64,000 nucleotides of DNA from Podocnemis expansa (taxonomy: Eukaryota > Chordata > Testudines > Podocnemididae), in the NCBI GenBank assembly GCA_007922195.1, contig ML682231.1, forward strand, positions 353,948 through 417,947. The letters run 5' to 3'. Position 1 is the first letter of the stretch. Every line of letters begins with the position of its first letter. The notes under the pieces were generated by a model. The model ran no database searches. It had not been told where the DNA came from and worked only from the letters and a program-made list of their open reading frames with translations. A program made the translations under genes and the position numbers. This document shows positions 35,301 through 46,459 of this stretch, one piece after another.

Positions 35301-37330
35301 TTCACAGAACTGGATTTATTTAAGAAGATAAACTGATCAATACTTGTACTACAGTACAAACTGAGAAAAATATGGTGGTGCCTTAGACTGAAACAGTTAT
35401 TTGCAAACTGAAAAGAATATACATAGCTTTATCTTTCTAATCTTTATTTTAATAGTACAGGTTTACTCCCTAAGAATTTCAAATATATTTCTACACTCCC
35501 CCAAATAGGTAGGAATAGGGAGAATAAACTACAAAAATTGTTTTAGAAATATTCCATACTGCTTCTTTTAGGTATACATTTATCATAGTATAGTTTTTCA
35601 CATTTGATTTGAGGGAACTGGATTTCTATGTTCAGCTTTTCATATATAGGTGCAACAAGAAAGCCCATAAATATATGTAAGCATCTGTTTTGTCTTTAAA
35701 GCTTGTATTTACATATACCTTGAACTACATGAATATGGTGATAATTTATTATTTATATTTATCCTGCAGTAGAGCCCAAGGTACGCTAGGCACTTTTCAA
35801 ATACAGAGAACAACACAGAGAAATGCCATTTTACCTGTGCAAATACAAATTTTTATGATACATCCACTGCACACATTTGAAAACTTGCAACAAATACTCC
35901 AGTAAAGTAGGGGACACCTAATTGGATAATTCTCTTCATGGTAACTGTAGCAACTGAGACATGTGGTCTTCCTGAGAGACCAACAGAGAGGAAGGGGCAA
36001 ACTTCCACTGGGGGTGGAACCTGGAAGTCTGCCCCCATCCATCCCAAGAAGAATAAATGGTAGGTCTTCCACCTCAGAAAAGGGGAGCAGCTGAGGGAGG
36101 CTCTCCTTGGGGCTGGGATTGACGTCTGACCATTACTCTGCAGGGAAGCTGCCGGAGCTGCCCACCAGCTGGAGCCCTGAGGACTGGCTAGAGCTCAATG
36201 GACCCCAGCAAGCACTTGGATCTTACGACCTGGAGAAGCTGCCATCTGCTGGTGAGCCTAAGGAGCTGCCAGGGAACCATAACACCTACAAACCAGAGTT
36301 GATATCTGGCCCCAGTGACCCAGAGGAATTGCTATCTGCTGCCAGTTGTGGACCTGCTGCTGATTGATGAGCGGCCAAGGATTTTTGGAACCTTCTCCTG
36401 GCAGAGCACTCCAAAGAGAATGACTTGGAGAACAAGATACTCCAGGGAGAGGAAGGAGGAAGGAGCCCAGAGAAGCTCAGCCCCAGTCTGGTTGTGTTTT
36501 GACCTATAGCCAAGTCAGCAAGTTTCTGCCAGAACATCACTGATTCAGAGATGGGACACCCCATCACTGCTAGGACCCTGGGATGGTTGTTCAACAGAAA
36601 TAACATCTCTTCTAAATGCCCCTGGTTTTGGTTCAGACAGCGAGCCTGAAGAAGCATCCTGAGGGGTTCTAGTAGTTGTTTGCTGCTTGGAATGCTAAAT
36701 ACCTTGTATTCTTAATTTTCTGCAGTGTTGCTAGAGAGATATCTGGACAAGATTCTCAGGTTTTACTAAAGTCCTTTATATCATAAACCAAGAGATTTGA
36801 TATCCTGGATGCTGAACAACATGCCTAGTGGTCAGAGCAGGAGTCAGACCCAGTGGTCAGAGCTGATGGCAGGAACTGGAACCAAGTGTTAGAGCTGAAA
36901 TCTGAGGCCAGATATTAGAACCCAGAGTCAAAGCAGGTTCGGGATCTAACATAGCCATGGGCAAATGTTTTAAAGCAGCCACTGAACTCATGCTGCTGTT
37001 GCACTTCAGAGCCAATCTGCTGACTCCTCCAGCCAATCAGACAGTGTAGCCAATCAGGCAGTGATTGCATGGATTAGGGTACCTGGAGACTGGCTCTGTT
37101 GTAGACTTTGATTCCTGAAACTTTTCTTGTGAAGGCTAGCAGCTGTTACCATCAGACTTTTTAAGAAAATGTGCTGGGTGATGGCAAGGCTGACATGAAC
37201 ACAACTATGTTGAAAAAAAACTCTGTCGGTCTTGAAACTTCAGTGTTTCTGATTAGATTCTGCAATAAATGCTGAACATGAAGATAAGTATCTCATAAAT
37301 CTGCTGATGCTAATATCTGTCCTGTTACAT
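32360..37330. other. Intronic stretch without recognised gene
   Basis: It holds a short TA run at about 33715-33731. A stretch around 33840-34115 with TTATAATAAAAACCCAGCC could be an LTR promoter remnant. A GC-richer block at 35940-36660 has an 86-codon open frame (36107-36367) of unknown nature. No end structure or domain was recognised in any of them. Confidence 0.35.
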
Positions 37331-37346
37331 AGCTGTTATTATAGAC

Positions 37347-38630
37347 CAGGGGTGGCCGAACTTACAGAACTCAAGAGCCGCACAAGTTGATTATTAAACC
37401 TTTGAGAGCCGCACTGAGGCATATAACCACATTTTTATATACTCCAAAATTACTAAGGTTAAAATTCATTGCACACTTTAATTTTATTGTAAAAATAAGG
37501 CAACTATTGATCCACTAATGTCAGATTCTAATAATTATTTAAGATTACTATGAAACTAGGCCTACACAGTAAAAATCTAGCTATTGCTAGATGTAGAACA
37601 CTACAGGCTTGTGGCAAGTTTTTTTTGTTAAATCTGGGCAGTAACTTGTCAGTGCAGCAGGTAAAAGCTCTCTGAGATGCTGATCTCTAAGTATTGCACA
37701 ATGTTTTGATTTTCATTGTGGAACATGATGTTTGACAGCAGTAACTTGTGCCAAAAATTGAAAGTAATCTATGTTCAGTTTTACACTTTTCTCCTTTGTA
37801 TTTTCATTTCTTAGTATCCACATCATGTTTAGGACTTGCAAAAGCCAGTGTTCAGTAGTGGTGGTCCACCCTAAGTCTAAATCATTTTGCATGCTGAAAA
37901 TGAACAATGATCCATAATAAGTACTTGTAACAGTCTTTAAATTAATAGAGGTTTTTTAAATAAACTTTTGACAGTAGCCAGTGCTTTTGGATGTAACACT
38001 TGTATCAATTTTCAGTCATTTCGGATGATTCTTATTTAATTCTCAAAATAGAAATACAAGAGAAATAATTTTGCATTATATTACAATATTTGGAAATGCC
38101 AGGTGATTTTTAAAAAAGAAAATTAATTTACAATTGCTTTTCAGGTTTAAATTGCTAATTATCATCACTTATCTGTAGTTCATTGTAGACTTGTTCTTGA
38201 TCAATTTATGTTGCCAATTTTAAAGATATTTACCCAGAAAACAATACCAAAAAAGAAAAGTATTTAAAAAACCATGCACTGATGTAATTAAAGACTGTAT
38301 CATAATGCACACAGACAAGGCGGGTAGAATTAATATTGTGTGGGTAAACTGTAAAATATGGCAGTTACTTGCTCCGAATGCCTGACTTTCCACCTAACTG
38401 CTGGCTCTGACAATGCTGCCCCTCCCTTCCCTGCTCTGACCAGGCTGCTTTTTCCTGCAACTCTAACAACGCTGCTCCTCCGCCGTCGCCTCTCTGATGT
38501 CCCTGACCACTGAAGATTTCTCACCCCTGGCTCTCGCCATGCCACCCTTCCCTCCTGCGCTCTCCTTTGAGCCACAATTTTTCTTTAAAGAGCTGCATGT
38601 GGCTCGTCAGCCACAGTCTGGCCACGTCTG
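37347..38630. mobile_element. hAT-type non-autonomous element, 1284 bp, perfect duplication
   Basis: It starts CAGGGGTGGCCGAACTTAC and ends with the inverse of CAGACGTGGCCAGACTGTG. TTATAGAC flanks it on both sides (37339-37346, 38631-38638). The subterminal text pairs GAGCCGCACAAG on the left with GAGCTGCATGTGGCTC on the right. The interior is AT-rich and has no recognisable transposase. Confidence 0.92.
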
Positions 38631-38747
38631 TTATAGACTAAAGAGATTCTTTCTTAAATTCCTTGTACCAAAAAAAGGCAGTTCAGCCATGTGAGAGCTA
38701 AGAGTGCTCTGTTGCTTCTTAATGATATGAAGATTATTGAACACACC

Positions 38748-39236
38748 CAGAGGCGTCGCTGCCCTGGGGAGGGACCCGGGGCATGGAGCGCAGTCCCCCC
38801 CCGTGGCCTGCAGGCCCCTCCCCCTGACCTGCAGGCCCTGCCCCCTGACCAGGGAAAGGGCTGGAAGCTGCCGCCACGATGCTGCAGGCAGCTGGGTCCC
38901 GCATCCCTGGCTGGGGCCAGGGCCGGAAGTGGCCGCAGGTGGCTGGGTCCTGCATCCCCGGCCGGGGACGTGGCCACCACCACCATGGGCAGCCGGACCC
39001 TGGATTCCCTGCCACAGCCACGGGTGGCCGGGCCCTGGATCCCCAGCTGGGGACAGGGCCGCTGCTGCTGTGAGCGGCTGGGCCCCAGATCCCTGGCTGG
39101 GGACGGGGCCACTGTGGCTGCCGGCAGCTAGGCCCTGGATCTCCAGCCCAATCAGGGGTGGCCCCGCCAGATTCAGGGCACCGGCGCTGGGATTTGGGGC
39201 ACGTGCCCCGGGTGCCCAGCACCAGCGATGCCCCTG
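38748..39236. mobile_element. hAT-type GC-rich MITE (CAGAGGCGTCGCTG ends)
   Basis: The ends are CAGAGGCGTCGCTGCCC and the inverse of CAGGGGCATCGCTGG. AACACACC flanks both sides perfectly (38740-38747, 39237-39244). The interior is about 489 bp of GGGCTGG/CCCC-rich text that keeps several long frames open on both strands. These are by-products of base composition. Confidence 0.92.
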
Positions 39237-39408
39237 AACACACCTCTCAGACACATTTTCCTGACTTGAGAAAATGACTCTCTCTGTCTACCAAAGGAAT
39301 GGAAGTGATGGCTGAAGCAAATCATGATTTTTATTTGTTGGGTCATGGACTTCCTTCTGTTCCTTGGTATGCTTGAGCCACAAATAAAAAGATGTCCATG
39401 GTTATGAT

Positions 39409-40039
39409 TAGAGCCCTGCACGGATACCAATACATGGCTCCATATCCAATCTGCATCTGCAAGAAATGGTTCATGGATATCCGTGTTGTATCTGCAGATA
39501 TCCACATATTTGCAGGGCTCTAGCTCTGTGAAGATAAAAATATGTGGACCCGTACAGGGGCGTCGCTGCCCTGGGGAGGGACCCAGGGCACTGGCCCAGG
39601 CCCTGCCCCCGGCCCACAGGCCCCACCCCCAGCCCACAGGCCCCGTCCCCTGGCCAGGGATAGGGCCAGAAGCCGCCGCATGGGCAGAAGCCGCCTATTC
39701 GAGGACGGGGCCCCGCATACCTGCCTGGGGATGGGGCTGGAGCAGCCGCTGCTGCTGCAGGTGGCTGAGCCCCAGATCCCCAGCTGGGGATGGGGCTGCT
39801 GCGGCCGCAGGTGGCTGGGCCCCGGATCTCCGGCCCGACTGGGAGAGGCGGGCCCCACCAGACCTGGGCACTGGTGCCGGGATTTGAGGCATGTGCCCCG
39901 GGTGCCCAGTGCCAGCGATGCCCCTGGATCCGTATCTGATCTGCATCTACAAGAAATGGTCTGCAGATATCCACATAGTAACCACAGATGCAGATATCCA
40001 CAGATATAATGCAGATATCTGTGGATTTGCAGGGCTCTA
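39409..40039. mobile_element. TAGAGCCCTGCA-ended element, hAT-type duplication
   Basis: It begins TAGAGCCCTGCACGG and ends TTTGCAGGGCTCTA. GTTATGAT flanks both sides exactly (39401-39408, 40040-40047). A further inverted end, TGCAGGGCTCTA, lies inside at about 39511-39522, so it looks like a partial dimer of the family at 9598-9875. It is interrupted at 39555-39926 by another hAT element. Confidence 0.9.
39555..39926. mobile_element. CAGGGGCGTCGCTG hAT MITE nested in 39409-40039
   Basis: The ends are CAGGGGCGTCGCTGCCC and the inverse of CAGGGGCATCGCTGG. The flanking octamers are GACCCGTA (39547-39554) and GATCCGTA (39927-39934), one mismatch. It is the same family as the neighbour at 38748-39236, in the same orientation. 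Confidence 0.9.
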
Positions 40040-40359
40040 GTTATGATCTTCTGAGGAAGCTTTGACCATTTGTGGTAGAAGTAGAGTGAGTTTAAGAATC
40101 TGTCTTGTTTATGCTTGAGGGGAGAAAAGGCTCTCAACTGACTAATAATCTTAAATTGGTCCATCATGGCCAAACACACAATCTGTCTGAATAGAAGCCT
40201 TAGTTTGTTCTGGTACCTGACTGCTTTCTGAGCAAAGAAAAAGAGTTTTTCATGTCACTACTCTGCCTGCCAACATAATGATTTAGGAAAAACCTTGAAA
40301 ATGCTGAAGATGACTATCTAGAAAGACAGTAGCTAAAAAAGCACAATCTAATTCATCTC

Positions 40360-40854
40360 ATGGGAAGAAACAGCCTTTTCACCTTGAATTTGTTAAGCAA
40401 ACTTCTGGTAAAGGGCCCCAAGATACCTTTCATCTCTTTTGGAAACTCAGATAATGTATTGAACTACTGTCAAGGAAGGTTTATCATCATATACTTTTCC
40501 ACCACATTTGAGTATTTCTTTGGACAAGAAACAATGGGAAAATGTTTTCATTTTTTATGGAAATCAAGGATAAAGGCTTTTAAAAGACAAGATGAAACAT
40601 CATCTTTAGGATATCCTATGGCCTACCTTAATTGTTTGATTAAGTGGCTCATGATCCTTGCATTAAATTCCTCAATCAAATTCCAAAACAGGAAGATGAA
40701 GATGGATGCTTCTCTTTCAGAAACTTCAAGGGAGATAGGTCTGAATATCTTTTTATTGGAAAGATCTGCCACCCTTCATGGCATGAAAGTGGAGCACTTA
40801 GTGAATAGGAGGTCCATTGATTTGATCTTATATTGTTTAGATCTCCATTGTTAG
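40360..40854 (+). other. Unrecognised 164-codon open reading frame
   Basis: It is open for 495 bases in AT-rich sequence, unusually long for chance at this composition. The predicted protein is basic, with aromatic patches (YFSTTFEYFFGQE, then KCFHFLWKSRIKAFKRQ), and resembles no family I know. There is no signal for splice sites at its ends and no neighbouring coding segment with the same character. It may be a fragment of an old mobile element or chance. No function is proposed. Confidence 0.2.
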
Positions 40855-42327
40855 GCTATTTGTGCCTGGAAACACATGGGAAAAGGAGCCCAAACAGTGG
40901 ATTGCTTTGTTTTCAGTCCTTCCTGACTTAGCCTGAAATCTCCAAATTCAAGAAGGGTAAGGGGAAAGCAGTGACAGTAAGGTGTTTTAGAGGAGCCAGT
41001 GATTGACAAGGAGAATATTTGAGCACTCTCAAATAACCTGCAATGACGCAAAAAGCAACCAACACAAAGATTTTATTTTGTTTAACCACTTGTCTGAGAC
41101 TCCTACAGGTTATCAGGAATCATAGCCAATTGTGGTAAGGGATAGAGGTAACTCCATTAAGAGACCCTGGGAGATATAGGTCATAGGCTTGTGGCTTGTA
41201 TCTGGGCATTACATTAGAGCAGTTGGTAAAGGCAAAGGCAGTGTTATTTTCCTCTATTTTTTCCTGTCATTTTCTGAAGAAAAAACGTTTTTCTAGGGAG
41301 GGCTGAGTGTCAGCGTCTTCTCCTCACTGAGGCAAAATATGTACTTGTTCCTGTGGGGAGTAACACCTCCATGTGGTGAGATGAGAATCTAATTCTGTCT
41401 TATGGTTATCTGCCTTCTTTTAATTATGTATGGAAATCTATTGGTATGGATTGCCAGATCTCCCTCCAGAAATGGGGCAAGATTGGCTTTTGGTCTAATA
41501 TTCAGGTAAAGTCCTATTATTGTTATCAAAAGGTCAAAACTGGTATGCAAAGGAATTTTATCTGCAGACAACTAAGGTACAAATAGTTGAAAGTAAATAA
41601 AGATTTTGATATGGTCTCTTAATCATGTAGAGAAAAACAGAGTTATTAAAATGATATTTTCCAAATTTGAAGTCTTTCTGAGAACCCTATCAAGACTTGA
41701 CTACAAATTTGTAAAATCTTGTGTACAAAGAAAATTAAATGTGATAGATAAAAGTAAACATTTTTTAAATAAATCAAAATAGCTGTAAAGCTCCGATCCT
41801 TTTTATTCTTATTTATTTATACAAGGCAGAAGAATTTCACTTGTTTTTCTGCACATCATGCTGTGACCACATGCAAACCTCTGTCACACATTAATTTTCC
41901 AAAGCTATTTTACACTGCCCCATCAAAGCAATTCATGACACAGGATGAAGTAATGATTTGTTGTTTTTTCATAAGCTTTTCACTGACCTCGATAAGATTG
42001 CCTGAGAATCTGTCCCAAAACAAAGAGGTACCCACACTCTTCGAAATTCTGCTGACAGACAGCAAATAAGGGAATTGGTTCATTGCCTGTTTTTGCATGA
42101 CCCAGTTTGAGTCGCTTGACTTTTTAGGCCAATGTATGAAAGTACACCTGCAGTTCACATAACAAAAACACCTTGTTTTATCCTAGAGAAGAGTACCGTT
42201 CTTTGACTGAATTGGTTCAGAATAACCTAAATAAATCCCCTGTGGACTTGAAAAGGTTATTATAACTTGATATTAATTAAAATGGCTTAGTTACAAGCAT
42301 ATAAGATTATCCTACCTATTGCTAAAC

Positions 42328-42420
42328 AAACAAGGAATCCTGTGGCCCTTCTAAAGACTAACAAACTTATTTATAGCATGAGATTTTTGTGGGAGAAAAA
42401 CCAGTGGGATTTGAAATCAA
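42328..42420 (-). repeat. Penelope 3'-tail fragment
   Basis: AAACAAACAAGGAATCCTG, then AAAGACTAACAAACTTATTT and a decayed GAGATTTTTGTGGGAGAAAA. It is the same inverted tail as at 12545-12650. Confidence 0.65.
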
Positions 42421-44480
42421 TAGGGCTGAAACAGGTTCTCTGGGCTAAGCATGTTTGGTGCCTATACTGGTAAAATGGAAAGTATCACATCCCTGTGCAC
42501 ACTGTACAGTTTTTGTTCACCTACATAGTATATATTACACGAAATGCTAATGTTTTCTTTAACTCAATATTAAAACAGAAGGCATATCTTGCAGTTAAGA
42601 TGGAATACAAGCAGTAAGAAGATTTTGTTTTATTCTGAAAACTGCTACAAATTTCCTATGTAATCTTGAAATCATTTAGCCTCAGATTCTCTATCCATTA
42701 AAGATAAGAACAATACTTTGATTACCTACCTTATAGAGGTGTTGCTTTGAAATCTTCAAGAAAAGCCTATACTAGGTCAGTGTAAAGTGTTATTAAATAA
42801 GCAGACTCCCTCTCTGGGCACAAAATATGTGTAGTGGATCTTATTTGACCTGTCTACCTGTTCAATACAGCCATTGCCAATAAAAAATTGAATATTATTC
42901 CATAATTACCACTTTTAATTTCTATTCTAAGTTAAGGAAAAACTGGAATATCTTTTTCATTATTTGACAATTTGGGCAAATTATACATTTTTAATGGTGA
43001 CCACTATACAAACAGGATGATAAAAAGAAGGCAAGCAACTTCAGGCACTCTTATCCTCCTGCCCTAAACAGCTTGCTAATATTGCTGAATGCCATTAGGC
43101 TATTGCTAAGTCTCTTTCTAAAACATGATACATCTTAGCTGTGAGTGAAGTTATTTCCATGTATATTTTACTAAATGCTACAGGCCCTCATGAAGGAAAA
43201 TGACCACTGACTTAGATGGCAGTTTTGCCTGGGTAAGAAATAACTTCATGGTTTCACACACATTTTATAAGGTATTTTCAAATATACTGTGATAAAAGAT
43301 TCCATTTAAGTGTATGCTATTATGTTTAAAAACAAAACAAACAAACAAACCACGAATCATGCCATATTCATGAAGTCATAAGACAGATTACAAACACTTT
43401 TTTTTTTTTAAATCTATCATGTGAACAGAATGGAACAATGTACTGTGTTTGTGGGGGAAGCTGCCATGCACTTAGTACTGTTTGATATGTAAACAGAAAG
43501 GAGATAAGGAGAAAACAAAACAGTTGACATCAATAATGCGGAGGACAGTTTCAGAACATGATAATGAACAGCTTCTGGCCTTTTTCTTGTAGGGAAGGGG
43601 ACATATTTTTACTGTCTCTTTTCCTTTCTAGTCATCTTTTCAATCTAACATATGAACAAATCTTTCATTCTCTGAACCAAGTTACCTTGTAGCAATGAAG
43701 GTAAAATTACTGTAAATTGTTCACCTATGCAAATCTCTCCTAATGACTAGAATAATATGCTACTACATGAAGCTGCCATTTTAAAATAAATATAGCCCTA
43801 TTGATGTTAGTCAGCAATGGCTCAGCACAAAATTAATAAATTAAGCATCACAGACAGCTTTTTGCATTTTGTGATGTCCATTGTATAGCTCTTGCTCTTT
43901 TTATTTTAAACTCAGCACATTAGAGGCCAAAACATGTTTGCAGTAGACAAGGTTTAACACAGACAGCCAGTGAATTGTTCAGTCAGTAAAGTTCTGCCTT
44001 GATATATTCACCAGTTAAAAGCTCCAATAAATCTTTAAAAGAATTGCTATGTATTATGTTAATACAGCTATAAGAGATTATTGATTAAAGCTCAACTACA
44101 GCTGGATTCCTCATGTACGGTAACTAGATCCTATACTCACATGGAAGCTGAAGAAATTTGGTTTGATCTTTATTTTTGTACAGAATAACAAAGGGCTTTA
44201 AAATAAGATAGTTTAGCCAAGCATCCCAGTAGTTTAACATATGATGCATCTTCTGTTGGGAAAGGATCCAGTAGTTGAATGGGTCTTTTCTGTTTCTAAT
44301 AACTACTATTTTCCTAAGAATATACACAGAAATGGGGGGGGGGAGGGTGCATCTTAGGCTTTTGAATGGAGCCAACAATGCTTCTGAGAGAAAAGTAATG
44401 TTCAGTTTCAGAACCAGACCACAGAATCAAGATTTTCTTTTGAAGTGTGATTATATCTGTGAAATAAAACATAGAATGAT

Positions 44481-44484
<4 letters not shown>

Positions 44485-44530
<46 letters not shown>
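44485..44530. repeat. (GA)n microsatellite
   Basis: About 23 uninterrupted GA units on the plus strand. Confidence 0.97.
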
Positions 44531-44533
<3 letters not shown>

Positions 44534-45267
44534 TACATGATACTCAGCAAACTCTGTAACTTCTATTACCTCCATGGAAGTTTTATAATCATCAAATAAT
44601 ATTATGATCCCAAATCCTGCTTTTAGTGACTCAAGAATGAAATTACCCAAGGTTTACATTGCTGCTGCTTAATTAAATATATATTTTCTACTTTGGCACC
44701 ACTCAAAAACCTGATAGATACTATGCACTACGCAACAAATGCTGCTGAACAGGTGCAGAAAACAGGCTGGGCCCTGCAAGTACACACAGGACAAGTCCAT
44801 GTTCAGCACTTATTCAGAAACTAGTTGAACGCTGCTCCCTCATCTTGGAGTTACTTTGTATTTTTTGTTTAAACTTGTTATTTATCATCAGGTTACCAGG
44901 TAGATATAATTAAGATTACTAGGTTCAAGAGGTTTCTTTGGAGTTCACTACTTATTTAATATTTAGATCAATGGCTCTTAGAATAAGAGCTAGCATACCT
45001 TGTCTATAAGTCAAAGTGAGAATCTAAAACTCAAGTGAACAGGACACCTAGTCATAACCTTCTTCAGTGCACAATTATAATGGATTCTGCTATTCTACTT
45101 TAAATCAATTCATGTACAGCGTGGATTGGAAGTTGGCCTAAGAACAGAAACATGTCCAGTAAGCCTTATTAGTGCTGCCTTTTTCTTTTCATCACCATTT
45201 TGGTAAGACGTATCATGCTTAATCGCGTTGTCATGGAACATATAGCATATATTTTTGATTAGCTGTA

Positions 45268-45429
45268 ATTAAGTGCAATAGATATTTTAGCGTAGGCTTT
45301 AGTTCATTAAGTGCAGTACTGTAGACATTTTAGTATAGGTTTTAATCCATTAAGTGCAATAGACATTTTAGTATAGTATAGGCTTAATTCATTACATGCA
45401 ATAGATATTTTAGTATAGGCTTTAGTTCA
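45268..45429. repeat. Four tandem copies of a 38-43-bp unit
   Basis: Units start at 45268, 45307, 45350 and 45392. They share TTAAGTGCAATAGAYATTTT and end with GGCTTTAGTTCA or a variant. The array lies in the Tigger 5' region and stops three bases before the ATG of the transposase. Confidence 0.85.
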
Positions 45430-45431
45430 TA

Positions 45432-45980
45432 ATGACAGGAGACAAGCACCAGTGTTTGTACACTGTTGAAGAAAAAATAGCAGCTATAGATCGGGTACAT
45501 AATGGTGAAACCCAAGTCAAAATTTCTAGAGCTCTTGGGATTGCTACATCAACACTATGAGATTGGATAAAAAATGAAACAAAGCTGCACAACACATAGA
45601 TTCTCAAGTCAGCTTGGAGCAACAATGCATGCGTAGCCTGCTGTAGACAAAAGCATCGCACATATGGTTTGCCCAAGAGAGAGCTAAGGGAATGCCACTA
45701 AATGGCCCAATTCTCCAAGCCCAAGCAAGTTAATTTGGAATTTTAATGGGTGATGAAACATATCAAGCCAGCAGAGGCTTTATAAGTTGGTTTAAAATTT
45801 GCCACAGCATTTCCCAAGTTAGCATTTCTGGAGAAAGCTTATCAGCCAAAGAGCCTGCTGCCAACGAGTTCCCTGCCAAATTAAAAACTATAATAGAAAG
45901 CAAAAATTATAGCGATGAACAAATATACAACTGTGATGAAACAGCTTTATTTGCAAAGCTTTTGCCAAACAAAAATTGAG
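45432..45980 (+). pseudogene. Tigger/pogo transposase, N-terminal half
   Basis: The ATG at 45432 opens a frame reading YTVEEKIAAIDRVHNGET, then KISRALGIATSTL. This is the psq/CENP-B-type helix-turn-helix of pogo and jerky-like transposases. An in-frame TGA replaces the expected codon before DWIKNE. After several frame changes, 45918-45970 gives YNCDETALFAKLLPNKN, where the Asp of CDET is the first catalytic residue of the DDD triad. The coding then stops at the gypsy/Penelope insertion and resumes near 54545. It is dead because of stops, frameshifts and the split. Confidence 0.85.
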
Positions 45981-46082
45981 CTTTGAGTGGTGTTTTGGAC
46001 TACCTAGGGTCATTGGGGTTGCCATAGTGATAAATGGGAGAGTCGTTTAGGTGCTAGGAAAACCTGTCTGTCTCCTCTCTCT

Positions 46083-46171
46083 CTCTCAGTTCTCTTTCAA
46101 TAAAGACTTCTTATACAGATCTGAATATGCTGTCCTCCTTATTGGATTATAATCTCCCTTAAAACCCTACA
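46083..46171 (+). repeat. Gypsy 5' LTR, R-U5 part
   Basis: It contains the polyadenylation signal in CTTTCAATAAAGACTTC and ends AAAACCCTACA. It is identical to 50511-50599 except for A/C at 46119/50547. Confidence 0.92.
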
Positions 46172-46459
46172 TCTGGCGACAGAGGATGCAATATGTGATG
46201 GAGTGGCTATCCTCAACAATCCTGGCAACTCTGGAAAACCAGCATACAATGTAAGAAGCAAAACTTTATTTTACTGCTTGCATGGGGGTTGGGTTGTAGC
46301 TGTGAAAGCTGATCTGTTTGCCTAAAGGCTAGCTGGCTATTCTGAAAGCTGATCTGCCTGTTGTTAAGCACAAGGAAGAGATAAGGCTGGCTGGCTATTC
46401 TGAAAGCTGATCTGCCTGCTGTTAAGAGAAGAGACAAATGATAACCACAAGAGGGCATC

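Larger units (their letters stand above)
40048..45110. other. Intronic stretch, mostly unrecognised
   Basis: It contains the 164-codon frame at 40360-40854, a Penelope-tail piece at 42328-42420, an AAAC tract at about 43330-43352, and a GA microsatellite at 44485-44530. Other open frames have no recognisable domain. Confidence 0.35.

Noticed and set aside
36107..36367. 86-codon acidic, Pro-rich open frame
   Set aside because: No domain or splice signals recognised. It may be part of an unidentified repeat; not enough to call a gene.
38631..40179. Open frames of 134-219 codons on both strands
   Set aside because: They are produced by two GC-rich hAT MITEs and run through insertion boundaries. 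Repetitive Gly/Pro/Ala composition, no family resemblance.
44408..44650. Minus-strand open frame ending in a Ser-Leu repeat
   Set aside because: The tail is the GA microsatellite. The first part (GNFILESLKAGFGIIILFDD) is not recognisable and has no splice context.
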